Assembly (NCBI RefSeq): GCF_051014685.1
Contig: NW_027479453.1
Coordinates: forward strand, 56,552 to 120,551
Direction of reading: 5' to 3'
DNA length: 64,000 nt
From: Ptiloglossa arizonensis
Lineage: Eukaryota > Arthropoda > Insecta > Hymenoptera > Colletidae
A program made the position numbers and the translations under genes. Shown in pieces: positions 12,720-23,242 of the stretch (positions are counted from its first letter, which is position 1; every line of letters begins with the position of its first letter). The notes below the pieces were generated by a model that searched no databases, was not told the origin of the DNA, and worked only from the letters and a program-made list of their open reading frames with translations.

Positions 12720-15700
12720 TTGCGAGAATTTCGATGGTTTCTCAACCATTCCTTAACTTCAAACTCCCATATCTCGCGAACGGATTGGCGAAATCGAGAA
12801 AATCCTGTTGCATCTGAAAGTAGAAACATGCCCGATTACAAAGGTGTGTGTACTTTTCCCCTAGGCCATTCCAGTTATTCGTTTGTAGCATCAGAATTGC
12901 GAAAATTTCGATGGTTTCTCAACCATTCCTTCATTTCAAACTCCCATATCTCGCAAACGGATTGACGAACTCGAGAAATTCCTTTTGCATCTGAAAGTAG
13001 AAACTCGCCCGATGACAAATATATGTGTGTTTTTCCCCTAGGCCGTTCCAGTTATTGGTTTCGAGTATCAGAATTGTGAAAATTTTGATGGTTTCTCAAC
13101 CATTCCTTAACTTCAAACTCCCATATCTCATGAACGGATTGACGAACTCGAGAAATTCCTGTTGCATCTGAAAGCAGAAGCTCGCCCGATTACAACGGTA
13201 TGTGTATTTTCCCCTAGGCCATTGTAGTTATTGGTTTCTAACGTCAGAATTGCTAAAATTTTGATGGTTTCTCAACCATTCCTTAACTTCAAACTCCCAT
13301 ATCTCGCGAACGGAATGACGAACTCGAGAAATTCCTGTTGCATCTGAAAGCAGAAACTCGCCCGATTACAAAGATATGTGTGTTTTTCACCTAGGCCTTT
13401 GTAGTTATTGGTTTCGAGGATCAGACTTGCGAAAATTTTGATAGTTTCTCAACCATTCCTTAACTTCAAATTCCCATATCTCGCGAACGGATTGACGAAC
13501 TCGAGAAATTCCTGTTGCTCCTGGAAGCAGAAACTCGCCCGATTACAATGGTGTGTGTACTTTTTCCCTAGGTCATTCCAATTATTGGTTTCGAGTCACA
13601 GACTTGCGAAAATTTTGATGGTTTCTCAACCATTCCTTAACTTCAAACTCCCATATCTCGCGAACGGATAGACAAACTCCAGAAATTCCTGTTGCATCTG
13701 AAAGTAGACACTCGCCCGATTAGAAAGGTGTGTGTACTTTTCCCCCATGCCATTCCAGTTATTCGTTTCTAGCATCAGAATTGCGAAAATTTCGATGGTT
13801 TCTCAACCATTCCTTAACTTCAAACTCCCATATCTCGCGAACGGATTGGCGAACTCGAGAAATTCCTGTTGCATCTGAAAGCAGAAACTCGCCCGATTAC
13901 AACGGTATGTGTATTTTTGCGCTAGATCATAGTAGTTATTGGTTTCGAGTATCAGACTTGCGAAAATTTTGATGGTTTCTCAACCATTCCTTAACTTCAA
14001 ACTCCCATATCTCGCGAACGGATTGACAAACTCCAGAAATTCCTGTTGCATCTGAAAGTAGACACTCGCCCGATTAGAATGGTGTGTGTACTTTTCCCCT
14101 ATGTCATTCCAGTTATTCGTTTCTAGCATCAGAATTGCGAAACTTTCGATGGTTTCTCAACCATTCCTTAACTTCAAACTCCCATATCTCGCGAACGGAT
14201 TGGCGAACTCGAGAAATTCCTGTAGCATCTGAAAGTGGAAACTCGCCCGATTAGAAAGCTATGTGTATTTTTCCCCTAGGCCTTTGTAGCTAATGGTTTC
14301 GAGTATCAGAATTGCGAGAATTTCGATGGTTTCTCAACCATTCCTTAACTTCAAACTCCCATATCTCGCGAACGGATTGGCGAAATCGAGAAAATCCTGT
14401 TGCATCTGAAAGTAGAAACATGCCCGATTACAAAGGTGTGTGTACTTTTCCCCTAGGCCATTCCAGTTATTCGTTTGTAGCATCAGAATTGCGAAAATTT
14501 CGATGGTTTCTCAACCATTCCTTCATTTCAAACCCCCATATCTCGCAAACGGATTGACGAACTCGAGAAATTCCTTTTGCATCTGAAAGTAGAAACTCGC
14601 CCGATGACAAATATATGTGTGTTTTTCCCCTAGGCCGTTCCAGTTATTGGTTTCGAGTATCAGAATTGTGAAAATTTTGATGGTTTCTCAACCATTCCTT
14701 AACTTCAAACTCCCATATCTCATGAACGGATTGACGAACTCGAGAAATTCCTGTTGCATCTGAAAGCAGAAGCTCGCCCGATTACAACGGTATGTGTATT
14801 TTCCCCTAGGCCATTGTAGTTATTGGTTTCTAACGTCAGAATTGCTAAAATTTTGATGGTTTCTCAACCATTCCTTAACTTCAAACTCCCATATCTCGCG
14901 AACGGAATGACGAACTCGAGAAATTCCTGTTGCATCTGAAAGCAGAAACTCGCCCGATTACAAAGATATGTGTGTTTTTCACCTAGGCCTTTGTAGTTAT
15001 TGGTTTCGAGGATCAGACTTGCGAAAATTTTGATAGTTTCTCAACCATTCCTTAACTTCAAATTCCCATATCTCGCGAACGGATTGACGAACTCGAGAAA
15101 TTCCTGTTGCTCCTGGAAGCAGAAACTCGCCCGATTACAATGGTGTGTGTACTTTTTCCCTAGGTCATTCCAATTATTGGTTTCGAGTCACAGACTTGCG
15201 AAAATTTTGATGGTTTCTCAACCATTCCTTAACTTCAAACTCCCATATCTCGCGAACGGATAGACAAACTCCAGAAATTCCTGTTGCATCTGAAAGTAGA
15301 CACTCGCCCGATTAGAAAGGTGTGTGTACTTTTCCCCTATGCCATTCCAGTTATTCGTTTCTAGCATCAGAATTGCGAAAATTTCGATGGTTTCTCAACC
15401 ATTCCTTAACTTCAAACTCCCATATCTCGCTAACGGATTGGCGAACTCGAGAAATTCCTGTAGCATCTGAAAGTGGAAACTCGCCCGATTAGAAAGCTAT
15501 GTGTATTTTTCCCCTAGGCCTTTGTAGCTAATGGTTTCGAGTATCAGAATTGCGAGAATTTCGATGGTTTCTCAACCATTCCTTAACTTCAAACTCCCAT
15601 ATCTCGCGAACGGATTGGCGAAATCGAGAAAATCCTGTTGCATCTGAAAGTAGAAACATGCCCGATTACAAAGGTGTGTGTACTTTTCCCCTAGGCCATT

Positions 15701-18379
15701 CCAGTTATTCGTTTGTAGCATCAGAATTGCGAAAATTTCGATGGTTTCTCAACCATTCCTTCATTTCAAACTCCCATATCTCGCAAACGGATTGACGAAC
15801 TCGAGAAATTCCTTTTGCATCTGAAAGTAGAAACTCGCCCGATGACAAATATATGTGTGTTTTTCCCCTAGGCCGTTCCAGTTATTGGTTTCGAGTATCA
15901 GAATTGTGAAAATTTTGATGGTTTCTCAACCATTCCTTAACTTCAAACTCCCATATCTCATGAACGGATTGACGAACTCGAGAAATTCCTGTTGCATCTG
16001 AAAGCAGAAGCTCGCCCGATTACAACGGTATGTGTATTTTCCCCTAGGCCATTGTAGTTATTGGTTTCTAACGTCAGAATTGCTAAAATTTTGATGGTTT
16101 CTCAACCATTCCTTAACTTCAAACTCCCATATCTCGCGAACGGAATGACGAACTCGAGAAATTCCTGTTGCATCTGAAAGCAGAAACTCGCCCGATTACA
16201 AAGATATGTGTGTTTTTCACCTAGGCCTTTGTAGTTATTGGTTTCGAGGATCAGACTTGCGAAAATTTTGATAGTTTCTCAACCATTCCTTAACTTCAAA
16301 TTCCCATATCTCGCGAACGGATTGACGAACTCGAGAAATTCCTGTTGCTCCTGGAAGCAGAAACTCGCCCGATTACAATGGTGTGTGTACTTTTTCCCTA
16401 GGTCATTCCAATTATTGGTTTCGAGTCACAGACTTGCGAAAATTTTGATGGTTTCTCAACCATTCCTTAACTTCAAACTCCCATATCTCGCGAACGGATA
16501 GACAAACTCCAGAAATTCCTGTTGCATCTGAAAGTAGACACTCGCCCGATTAGAAAGGTGTGTGTACTTTTCCCCCATGCCATTCCAGTTATTCGTTTCT
16601 AGCATCAGAATTGCGAAAATTTCGATGGTTTCTCAACCATTCCTTAACTTCAAACTCCCATATCTCGCGAACGGATTGGCGAACTCGAGAAATTCCTGTT
16701 GCATCTGAAAGCAGAAACTCGCCCGATTACAACGGTATGTGTATTTTTGCGCTAGATCATAGTAGTTATTGGTTTCGAGTATCAGACTTGCGAAAATTTT
16801 GATGGTTTCTCAACCATTCCTTAACTTCAAACTCCCATATCTCGCGAACGGATTGACAAACTCCAGAAATTCCTGTTGCATCTGAAAGTAGACACTCGCC
16901 CGATTAGAATGGTGTGTGTACTTTTCCCCTATGTCATTCCAGTTATTCGTTTCTAGCATCAGAATTGCGAAACTTTCGATGGTTTCTCAACCATTCCTTA
17001 ACTTCAAACTCCCATATCTCGCGAACGGATTGGCGAACTCGAGAAATTCCTGTAGCATCTGAAAGTGGAAACTCGCCCGATTAGAAAGCTATGTGTATTT
17101 TTCCCCTAGGCCTTTGTAGCTAATGGTTTCGAGTATCAGAATTGCGAGAATTTCGATGGTTTCTCAACCATTCCTTAACTTCAAACTCCCATATCTCGCG
17201 AACGGATTGGCGAAATCGAGAAAATCCTGTTGCATCTGAAAGTAGAAACATGCCCGATTACAAAGGTGTGTGTACTTTTCCCCTAGGCCATTCCAGTTAT
17301 TCGTTTGTAGCATCAGAATTGCGAAAATTTCGATGGTTTCTCAACCATTCCTTCATTTCAAACTCCCATATCTCGCAAACGGATTGACGAACTCGAGAAA
17401 TTCCTTTTGCATCTGAAAGTAGAAACTCGCCCGATGACAAATATATGTGTGTTTTTCCCCTAGGCCGTTCCAGTTATTGGTTTCGAGTATCAGAATTGTG
17501 AAAATTTTGATGGTTTCTCAACCATTCCTTAACTTCAAACTCCCATATCTCATGAACGGATTGACGAACTCGAGAAATTCCTGTTGCATCTGAAAGCAGA
17601 AGCTCGCCCGATTACAACGGTATGTGTATTTTCCCCTAGGCCATTGTAGTTATTGGTTTCTAACGTCAGAATTGCTAAAATTTTGATGGTTTCTCAACCA
17701 TTCCTTAACTTCAAACTCCCATATCTCGCGAACGGAATGACGAACTCGAGAAATTCCTGTTGCATCTGAAAGCAGAAACTCGCCCGATTACAAAGATATG
17801 TGTGTTTTTCACCTAGGCCTTTGTAGTTATTGGTTTCGAGGATCAGACTTGCGAAAATTTTGATAGTTTCTCAACCATTCCTTAACTTCAAATTCCCATA
17901 TCTCGCGAACGGATTGACGAACTCGAGAAATTCCTGTTGCTCCTGGAAGCAGAAACTCGCCCGATTACAATGGTGTGTGTACTTTTTCCCTAGGTCATTC
18001 CAATTATTGGTTTCGAGTCACAGACTTGCGAAAATTTTGATGGTTTCTCAACCATTCCTTAACTTCAAACTCCCATATCTCGCGAACGGATAGACAAACT
18101 CCAGAAATTCCTGTTGCATCTGAAAGTAGACACTCGCCCGATTAGAAAGGTGTGTGTACTTTTCCCCTATGCCATTCCAGTTATTCGTTTCTAGCATCAG
18201 AATTGCGAAAATTTCGATGGTTTCTCAACCATTCCTTAACTTCAAACTCCCATATCTCGCTAACGGATTGGCGAACTCGAGAAATTCCTGTTGCATCTGA
18301 AAGTGGAAACTCGCCCGATTACAAAGCTATGTGTATTTTTCCCCTAGGCCTTTGTAGCTAATGGTTTCGAGTATCAGAA
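12720..18379. repeat. Two copies of a 2,830-bp, 16-monomer HOR
   Basis: Copies run from about 12,720 to 15,549 and 15,550 to 18,379. Each consists of a 1,592-bp (9-monomer) and a 1,238-bp (7-monomer) half that themselves share most monomers. Private changes repeat at 2,830 bp: TTTTCCCCCATGCC at about 13,738 and 16,568, TTTTCCCCTATGCC at about 15,330 and 18,160. Near identity over 2.8 kb implies very recent amplification or gene conversion. Confidence 0.88.
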
Positions 18380-20712
18380 TTGCGAGAATTTCGATGGTTT
18401 CTCAACCATTCCTTAACTTCAAACTCCCATATCTCGCGAACGGATTGACGAACTCGAGAAAATCCTGTTGCATCTGAAAGTAGAAACATGCCCGATTACA
18501 AAGGTGTGTGTACTTTTCCCCTAGGCCATTCCAGTTATTCGTTTGTAGCATCAGAATTGCGAAAATTTCGATGGTTTCTCAACTATTCCTTAACTTCAAA
18601 CTCCCATATATCGCGAACGGATTGACGAACTCGAGAAATTCCTGTTGCATCTGAAAGCAGAAGCTCGCCCGATTACAACGGTATGTGTATTTTCCCCTAG
18701 GCCATTGTAGTTATTGGTTTCTAACGTCAGAATTGCTAAAATTTTGATGGTTTCTCAACCATTCCTTAACTTCAAACTCCCATATCTCGCGAACGGAATG
18801 ACGAACTCGAGAAATTCCTGTTGCATCTGAAAGCAGAAACTCGCCCGATTACAAAGATATGTGTGTTTTTCACCTAGGCCTTTGTAGTTATTGGTTTCGA
18901 GTATTAGACTTGCGAAAATTTTGATAGTTTCTCAACCATTCCTTAACTTCAAACTCCCATATCTCGCGAACGGATTGACGAACTCGAGAAATTCCTGTTG
19001 CTCCTGGAAGCAGAAACTCGCCCGATTACAATGGTGCGTGTACTTCTTCCCTAGGTCATTCCAATTATTGGTTTCGAGTCACAGACTTGCGAAAATTTTG
19101 ATGGTTGCTCAACCATTCCTTAAATTCAACTCCCATATCTCGCGAACGGATTGACGAACTCGAGAAATTTCTGTTGCATCTGAAAGCAGAAACTCGCCCG
19201 ATTACAACGGTATGTGTATTTTTGCGCTAGATCATAGTAGTTATTGGTTTCGAGTATCAGACTTGCGAAAATTTCGATAGTTTCTCAACCATTCCTTAAC
19301 TTCAAACTCCCATATCTCGCGAACGGATTGACGAACTCGAGAAATTCCTGTTGCTCCTGGAAGCAGAAACTCGCCCGATTACAATGGTGTGTGTACTTTT
19401 TCCCTAGGTCATTCCAATTATTGGTTTCGAGTCACAGACTTGCGAAAATTTTGATGGTTTCTCAACCATTCCTTAACTTCAAACTCCCATATCTCGCGAA
19501 CGGATAGACAAACTCCAGAAATTCCTGTTGCATCTGAAAGTAGACACTCGCCCGATTAGAAAGGTGTGTGTACTTTTCCCCTATGCCATTCCAGTTATTC
19601 GTTTCTAGCATCAGAATTGCGAAAATTTCGATGGTTTCTCAACCATTCCTTAACTTCAAACTCCCATATCTCGCGAACGGATTGGCGAACTCGAGAAATT
19701 CCTGTTGCATCTGAAAGTGGAAACTCGCCCGATTACAAAGCTATGTGTATTTTTCCCCTAGGCCTTTGTAGCTAATGGTTTCGAGTATCAGAATTGCGAG
19801 AATTTCGATGGTTTCTCAACCATTCCTTAACTTCAAACTCCCATATCTCGCGAACGGATTGACGAACTCGAGAAAATCCTGTTGCATCTGAAAGTAGAAA
19901 CATGCCCGATTACAAAGGTGTGTGTACTTTTCCCCTAGGCCATTCCAGTTATTCGTTTGTAGCATCAGAATTGCGAAAATTTCGATGGTTTCTCAACTAT
20001 TCCTTAACTTCAAACTCCCATATATCGCGAACGGATTGACGAACTCGAGAAATTCCTGTTGCATCTGAAAGCAGAAGCTCGCCCGATTACAACGGTATGT
20101 GTATTTTCCCCTAGGCCATTGTAGTTATTGGTTTCTAACGTCAGAATTGCTAAAATTTTGATGGTTTCTCAACCATTCCTTAACTTCAAACTCCCATATC
20201 TCGCGAACGGAATGACGAACTCGAGAAATTCCTGTTGCATCTGAAAGCAGAAACTCGCCCGATTACAAAGATATGTGTGTTTTTCACCTAGGCCTTTGTA
20301 GTTATTGGTTTCGAGTATTAGACTTGCGAAAATTTTGATAGTTTCTCAACCATTCCTTAACTTCAAACTCCCATATCTCGCGAACGGATTGACGAACTCG
20401 AGAAATTCCTGTTGCTCCTGGAAGCAGAAACTCGCCCGATTACAATGGTGTGTGTACTTCTTCCCTAGGTCATTCCAATTATTGGTTTCGAGTCACAGAC
20501 TTGCGAAAATTTTGATGGTTGCTCAACCATTCCTTAAATTCAACTCCCATATCTCGCGAACGGATTGACGAACTCGAGAAATTTCTGTTGCATCTGAAAG
20601 CAGAAACTCGCCCGATTACAACGGTATGTGTATTTTTGCGCTAGATCATAGTAGTTATTGGTTTCGAGTATCAGACTTGCGAAAATTTCGATAGTTTCTC
20701 AACCATTCCTTA
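17885..20712. repeat. Two copies of a 1,414-bp, 8-monomer HOR
   Basis: The pair is roughly 17,885-19,298 and 19,299-20,712, offset 1,414 bp. It shares the rare variants TATATCGCGAACGG (about 18,606 and 20,020) and TTCGAGTATTAGACTTGC (about 18,896 and 20,310). It overlaps the end of the 2,830-bp HOR, so it arose from that unit by loss of monomers and re-duplication. After about 20,712 monomers become more individual up to the array edge. Confidence 0.85.
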
Positions 20713-21550
20713 AATTCAAACTCCCATATCTCGCGAACGGATTGACGAACTCGAGAAATTCCTGTTGCATCTGAAAGTGGAAACTCGCCCGATTACAAAG
20801 ATATGTGTGTTTTTCACCTAGGCTTTTGTAGTTATTGGTTTCGAGTATCAGACTTGCGAAAATTTTGATAGTTTCTCAACCATTCCTTAACTTCACACTC
20901 CCATATCTCGCGAACGGATTGACGAACTCGAGAAATTCCTGTTGCATCTGAAAGTGGAAACTCGCCCGATTACAAAGGTGTGTGTACCTTTCCCTTAGGC
21001 CATTCCAGTTATTGGTTTAGAGAATCAGACTTGCGAAAATTTTGATGGTTTCTCAACCATTCCTTAACTTCAAACACCCATATCTCGCGAACGGATTGAC
21101 GAACTCGAGAAATTCCTGTTGCATGTGAAAGTAGAAACTCGCCCGATTACAACGGTAGGTGTATTTTTCCCCTAGGCCTTTGTAGTTATTGGTTTCGTGT
21201 ATCAGACTTTCGAAAATTTTGATGGTTTCCCAAGCATTCCTTAACTTCAAACTCCCATATCTCGTGAACGGATTGACGAACTCGAGAAATTTCTGTTGCA
21301 TCTGAAAGTAGAAACTCGCCCGATTACAATGGTGTGTATACTTTTCCCCTAGGCCATTCCAGTTATTGGTTTCGAGTATCAGACCACCGAAAATTTTGAT
21401 GGTTTCTCAACCATTCCTTAACATCAAACTCCCATATCTCGCGAACGGATTGACGAACTCGAGAAATTTCTGTTGCATCTGAAAGTAGAAACTCGCCCGA
21501 TTACAATGGTGTGTGTACTTTTCCCCTAGGCCATTCCAGTTATTGGTTTC

Positions 21551-21619
21551 ATTAACGTCTTCACGCTCTCACATTCCTTACAAAAATCTTGTTTTCTACT
21601 TGTTCTCACATCTTAAATA
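21551..21619. other. Short unique spacer between satellite and element
   Basis: Non-satellite AT-rich sequence following the last TATTGGTTTC of the 177-bp array and preceding the first base that pairs with the right arm (ATTATTCTAAG at 21,620). No gene, promoter or target-site duplication is visible. Confidence 0.6.
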
Positions 21620-21695
21620 ATTATTCTAAGTTCGCAGCCAATTAGCTCGGCGTTACTCGCGGTAAGTGATACTTCGTCGCGAGTAATACCGATTA

Positions 21696-21737
21696 CCAGG
21701 TCTCACCACGTGGAGGTTGCTGCGAGCGGAGACCCGG
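21696..21737. other. Terminal hairpin A, left arm
   Basis: CCAGGTCTC at 21,696-21,704 faces GAGACCCGG at 21,729-21,737: eight of nine pairs with one A-C mismatch. The loop contains CCACGTGG. The mirror copy in the right arm has the same 42-nt length. It sits near the tip of the arm, where a terminal structure or protein-binding site would be expected. Confidence 0.5.
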
Positions 21738-21741
21738 AGAG

Positions 21742-21771
21742 AGATAGATGGAATCAAAGTTCCATCGATCT
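21742..21771. other. 30-nt hairpin B, left arm copy 1
   Basis: AGATAGATGGAA, six-base loop TCAAAG, then TTCCATCGATCT. Eleven of twelve positions pair. Four further hairpins of the same length and layout exist at 21,811, 22,288, 27,057 and 27,126. Confidence 0.55.
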
Positions 21772-21810
21772 ACCTCGACACGCGATACAAACGAAGATAC
21801 TAAACCAAAT

Positions 21811-21840
21811 AGATGGAAAGAATCAATTTTCCTTCGATCT
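21811..21840. other. 30-nt hairpin B, left arm copy 2
   Basis: AGATGGAAAGAA, loop TCAATT, TTCCTTCGATCT. Ten of twelve positions pair. It opens the first outer unit. Confidence 0.45.
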
Positions 21841-22158
21841 CCTTGTTTAGTTCTGGCAAGCATTTGCATTATGGAAAAATTAGGCAAAATTGGGAAACAC
21901 GCGACACGAACCGTGCAGTTGGTCCTACTAGGTCTATCCCGTTTCCCCTCCATGGTTCCGATTCCAGAGAAAACGAACGACGCCTACCACTCCCCTAGAG
22001 GAGTGCCCCGTTTCTCCATCTTTACGACGAGAGGGTCTTATTTTGGAGACTTTCGCATGGACCGGCAAAAATGCCTGCTCCTGTGGTCACAACATGCCCC
22101 CTCTGGAAGCGGACACACCGGAAGAGACGGCGATAGACCGTTCGGACTACTTACACGG

Positions 22159-22195
22159 CCGGCCACTTGCTTGTACAAGAAGCAGTGGTGACCGG
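22159..22195. other. 37-nt CCGG hairpin D, left unit 1
   Basis: Order: CCGG, CCAC, a bulged T, TGCTT, loop GTACAAG, AAGCA, GTGG, unpaired TGA, CCGG. All thirteen stem positions pair. Here the second helix is CCAC/GTGG. Confidence 0.55.
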
Positions 22196-22287
22196 ACCGA
22201 GGAACGAGGAAGCGAGCAAAATTAAGCTAAAGATTGGATAATTGCTTGGCAGATCACAGCCTTAAAACTAACTTATTCTAACTGCAG

Positions 22288-22317
22288 AGATGGACGGAAT
22301 CAATGTTCCTTTGATCT
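22288..22317. other. 30-nt hairpin B, left arm copy 3
   Basis: AGATGGACGGAA, loop TCAATG, TTCCTTTGATCT. Nine Watson-Crick pairs plus one G-T of twelve. This is the weakest copy and opens the second outer unit. Confidence 0.4.
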
Positions 22318-22500
22318 CCTCGTTTAATTCTGCCAAGCAATTACATTATGGAAAAATTAGGCGAAATTGGGAAATACGCGACAAGAACCGTGGAGTTGCT
22401 CCTACTAGGTCGGTCCCGTTTCCCCTCATTGGACCCGATTAAAGAGGAAATGCACGACGCCGTCCACTCATATAGAGTGCCCCGTTTCTCCCAACTCCGC

Positions 22501-22530
22501 GTCAGGAACCACGCAAAGCGTGGACCTGAC
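22501..22530. other. Perfect two-part hairpin C, left arm
   Basis: GTCAGG, AA, CCACGC, loop AAA, GCGTGG, A, CCTGAC. All twelve stem pairs are Watson-Crick, with a small AA/A internal loop. It is identical in stem sequence to the right-arm copy and is absent from left unit 1. Confidence 0.65.
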
Positions 22531-22679
22531 TCACGGAGGATGACAAAGAGAGGGTCTTGTGGCAGAAGGACTTCCGCAGGGACCGGTGCGAACACCTGCC
22601 CCTGTGTTCGCAGCATATTCTCTCTCAAAGCGGACGCACCAGAAGAGACAGCGATCGAGCGTTCGGTCCACCTCCACGG

Positions 22680-22716
22680 CCGGTCACTTGCTTATGCAAC
22701 AAGCAGAGGTGGCCGG
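22680..22716. other. 37-nt CCGG hairpin D, left unit 2
   Basis: Same length and CCGG ends as the other two copies, with loop ATGCAAC. The 3' side reads AAGC AG AGGTGGCCGG, so the helix re-pairs in a shifted register: ten pairs including G-T, a two-base bulge, then four pairs. Confidence 0.45.
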
Positions 22717-22812
22717 ACTGAGATACGAGCAAGCGAGCAAAAAGAAGTTAAAGATTGGATAATTGCTCGGCAGATCACAGATACTCGTACATGGAAACCT
22801 TAAAACTAACTT

Positions 22813-23145
22813 AGTCTATACTTAGAATTAACAGTCCCGCGGAGGATGCAATACATCAGTCCTCTTCGTTCTTCGTTCTTCGTTTTCCGATACATCTAAG
22901 AGAATGTATCTAAGAGAAACCTAAGAGAAACCTAAAGTCATGGCATAATAGAAAATAAAAATGAATTTGGTTAGTGGAAAAAAATAATCATGTCAAAACA
23001 AGTAGAAATTAAAATCAGAGTACAAATGAAATGAATTAGACAAAGAAACAGTTAGCCAGTAGGCCAGTACCGGTTACCAGGGTGAGGGGTCCCCCTTCCA
23101 TAAACCTAAAACGAAGAGATGCGTCCACCTCGGAGGCTTCGGGAA
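22813..23145. other. Left arm linker between hairpin unit and promoter
   Basis: Contains the heptamer remnant, two TAAGAGAAACC repeats near 22,910-22,935, an A-rich stretch, and a GC-rich block (GGTTACCAGG, GGGGTCCCCC) at about 23,075-23,100 that pairs with 26,025-26,060 in the right arm. On the minus strand this is the presumptive 5' part of a promoter transcript. I see no conserved coding frame. Confidence 0.6.
22862..22886. repeat. Short heptamer microsatellite remnant (TTCGTTC, about 3 copies)
   Basis: About three copies of the CTTCGTT heptamer follow CCTCTTCGTT and end in TTCCGATACATC. This is the left-arm counterpart of the long (GAACGAA)n tract at 26,324-26,514 and probably shows the unexpanded state. 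Confidence 0.75.
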
Positions 23146-23181
23146 CAATGAAATTTTAAACAACCGGGGGCTCCTTATATA
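23146..23181 (-). promoter_or_regulatory. Outward TATA/initiator promoter, left arm
   Basis: On the minus strand TATATAA begins at 23,181, and a TCATTG initiator-like hexamer has its A at 23,149, 32 bases downstream, which is the normal spacing for RNA polymerase II. The intervening GGAGCCCCCGG is shared with the right arm. Transcription would run leftward through the two outer hairpin units toward the 177-bp satellite. It is supported by motif, spacing and conservation in the opposite arm only. Confidence 0.45.
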
Positions 23182-23242
23182 CCCTCCCCAAGGTGACTTA
23201 CCGTTTCTTCCATTGTCTTTGTTCGATCTAATCGAAATCTTC

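Larger units (their letters stand above)
1..21550. repeat. 177-bp satellite array (about 122 monomers)
   Basis: Head-to-tail tandem array. Using the GGCC that follows the CCTAGG site as phase mark, monomers start at 1, 178, 355, 532, 709, 885, 1062, 1239, 1416 and so on. Spacing is 177 bp with occasional 176, and the last mark is at 21,529. That gives about 122 monomers, one of them short by 51 bp. Each monomer has an AvrII-type CCTAGG, an AAAATTTT tract, a block reading CCATATCTCGCGAACGG, and usually an XhoI-type CTCGAG (107-112 in the first). The length is close to a nucleosome repeat, as in many centromeric satellites. Two monomer flavours exist: one with GAGTATCAGACTTGCGAAAA dominates 1-12 kb, and one with TAGCATCAGAATTGCG is frequent at 12-20 kb. 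CpGs are largely intact. Short open frames inside it only repeat the monomer and mostly begin at TTG or other non-ATG codons. The array ends abruptly at about 21,550. I do not recognise the family. Confidence 0.97.
21808..22284 (+). repeat. Outer hairpin-rich unit, left copy 1
   Basis: First of two direct copies in the left arm. The shared landmark ATTATGGAAAAATTAGGC has its ATG at 21,871 here and at 22,348 in the next copy (477-bp spacing). Both go on to a CCTACTAGGTC stretch, GTGCCCCGTTTCTCC, GAGGGTCTTA or GAGGGTCTTG, and the CCGG hairpin, ending in AAAGATTGGATAATTGC. This copy is the most diverged of the three and has lost the CCACGC/GCGTGG hairpin found in the other two. The open frames over it are discussed among the rejected items. 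Confidence 0.8.
22285..22812 (+). repeat. Outer hairpin-rich unit, left copy 2
   Basis: Direct copy of the preceding unit and the closest relative of the inverted right-arm unit. It keeps the full set of hairpins (22,288-22,317; 22,501-22,530; 22,680-22,716). It continues past the AAAGATTGGATAATTGC end mark into CATGGAAACCTTAAAACTAAC, followed by the microsatellite remnant. Confidence 0.8.

Noticed and set aside
1..21550. CRISPR array or bacterial repeat
   Set aside because: Monomers are contiguous 177-bp units without unique spacers, and there are no cas genes.
21696..22716. tRNA- or 5S-derived SINE
   Set aside because: I found no A-box/B-box pair such as GGTTCGAATCC in the right spacing, and no terminal A-rich or simple tail. 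The promoter motifs present are of polymerase II type.
22348..22803. Open frame of 151 codons (MEKLGEIGK...) with relatives at 21,748-22,191 and, on the minus strand, 26,613-27,071
   Set aside because: The start and about 75 codons are shared, but most differences between copies change amino acids, and the frame shifts by one base after about codon 77. This is what recent non-coding copies look like, and no known domain is visible.
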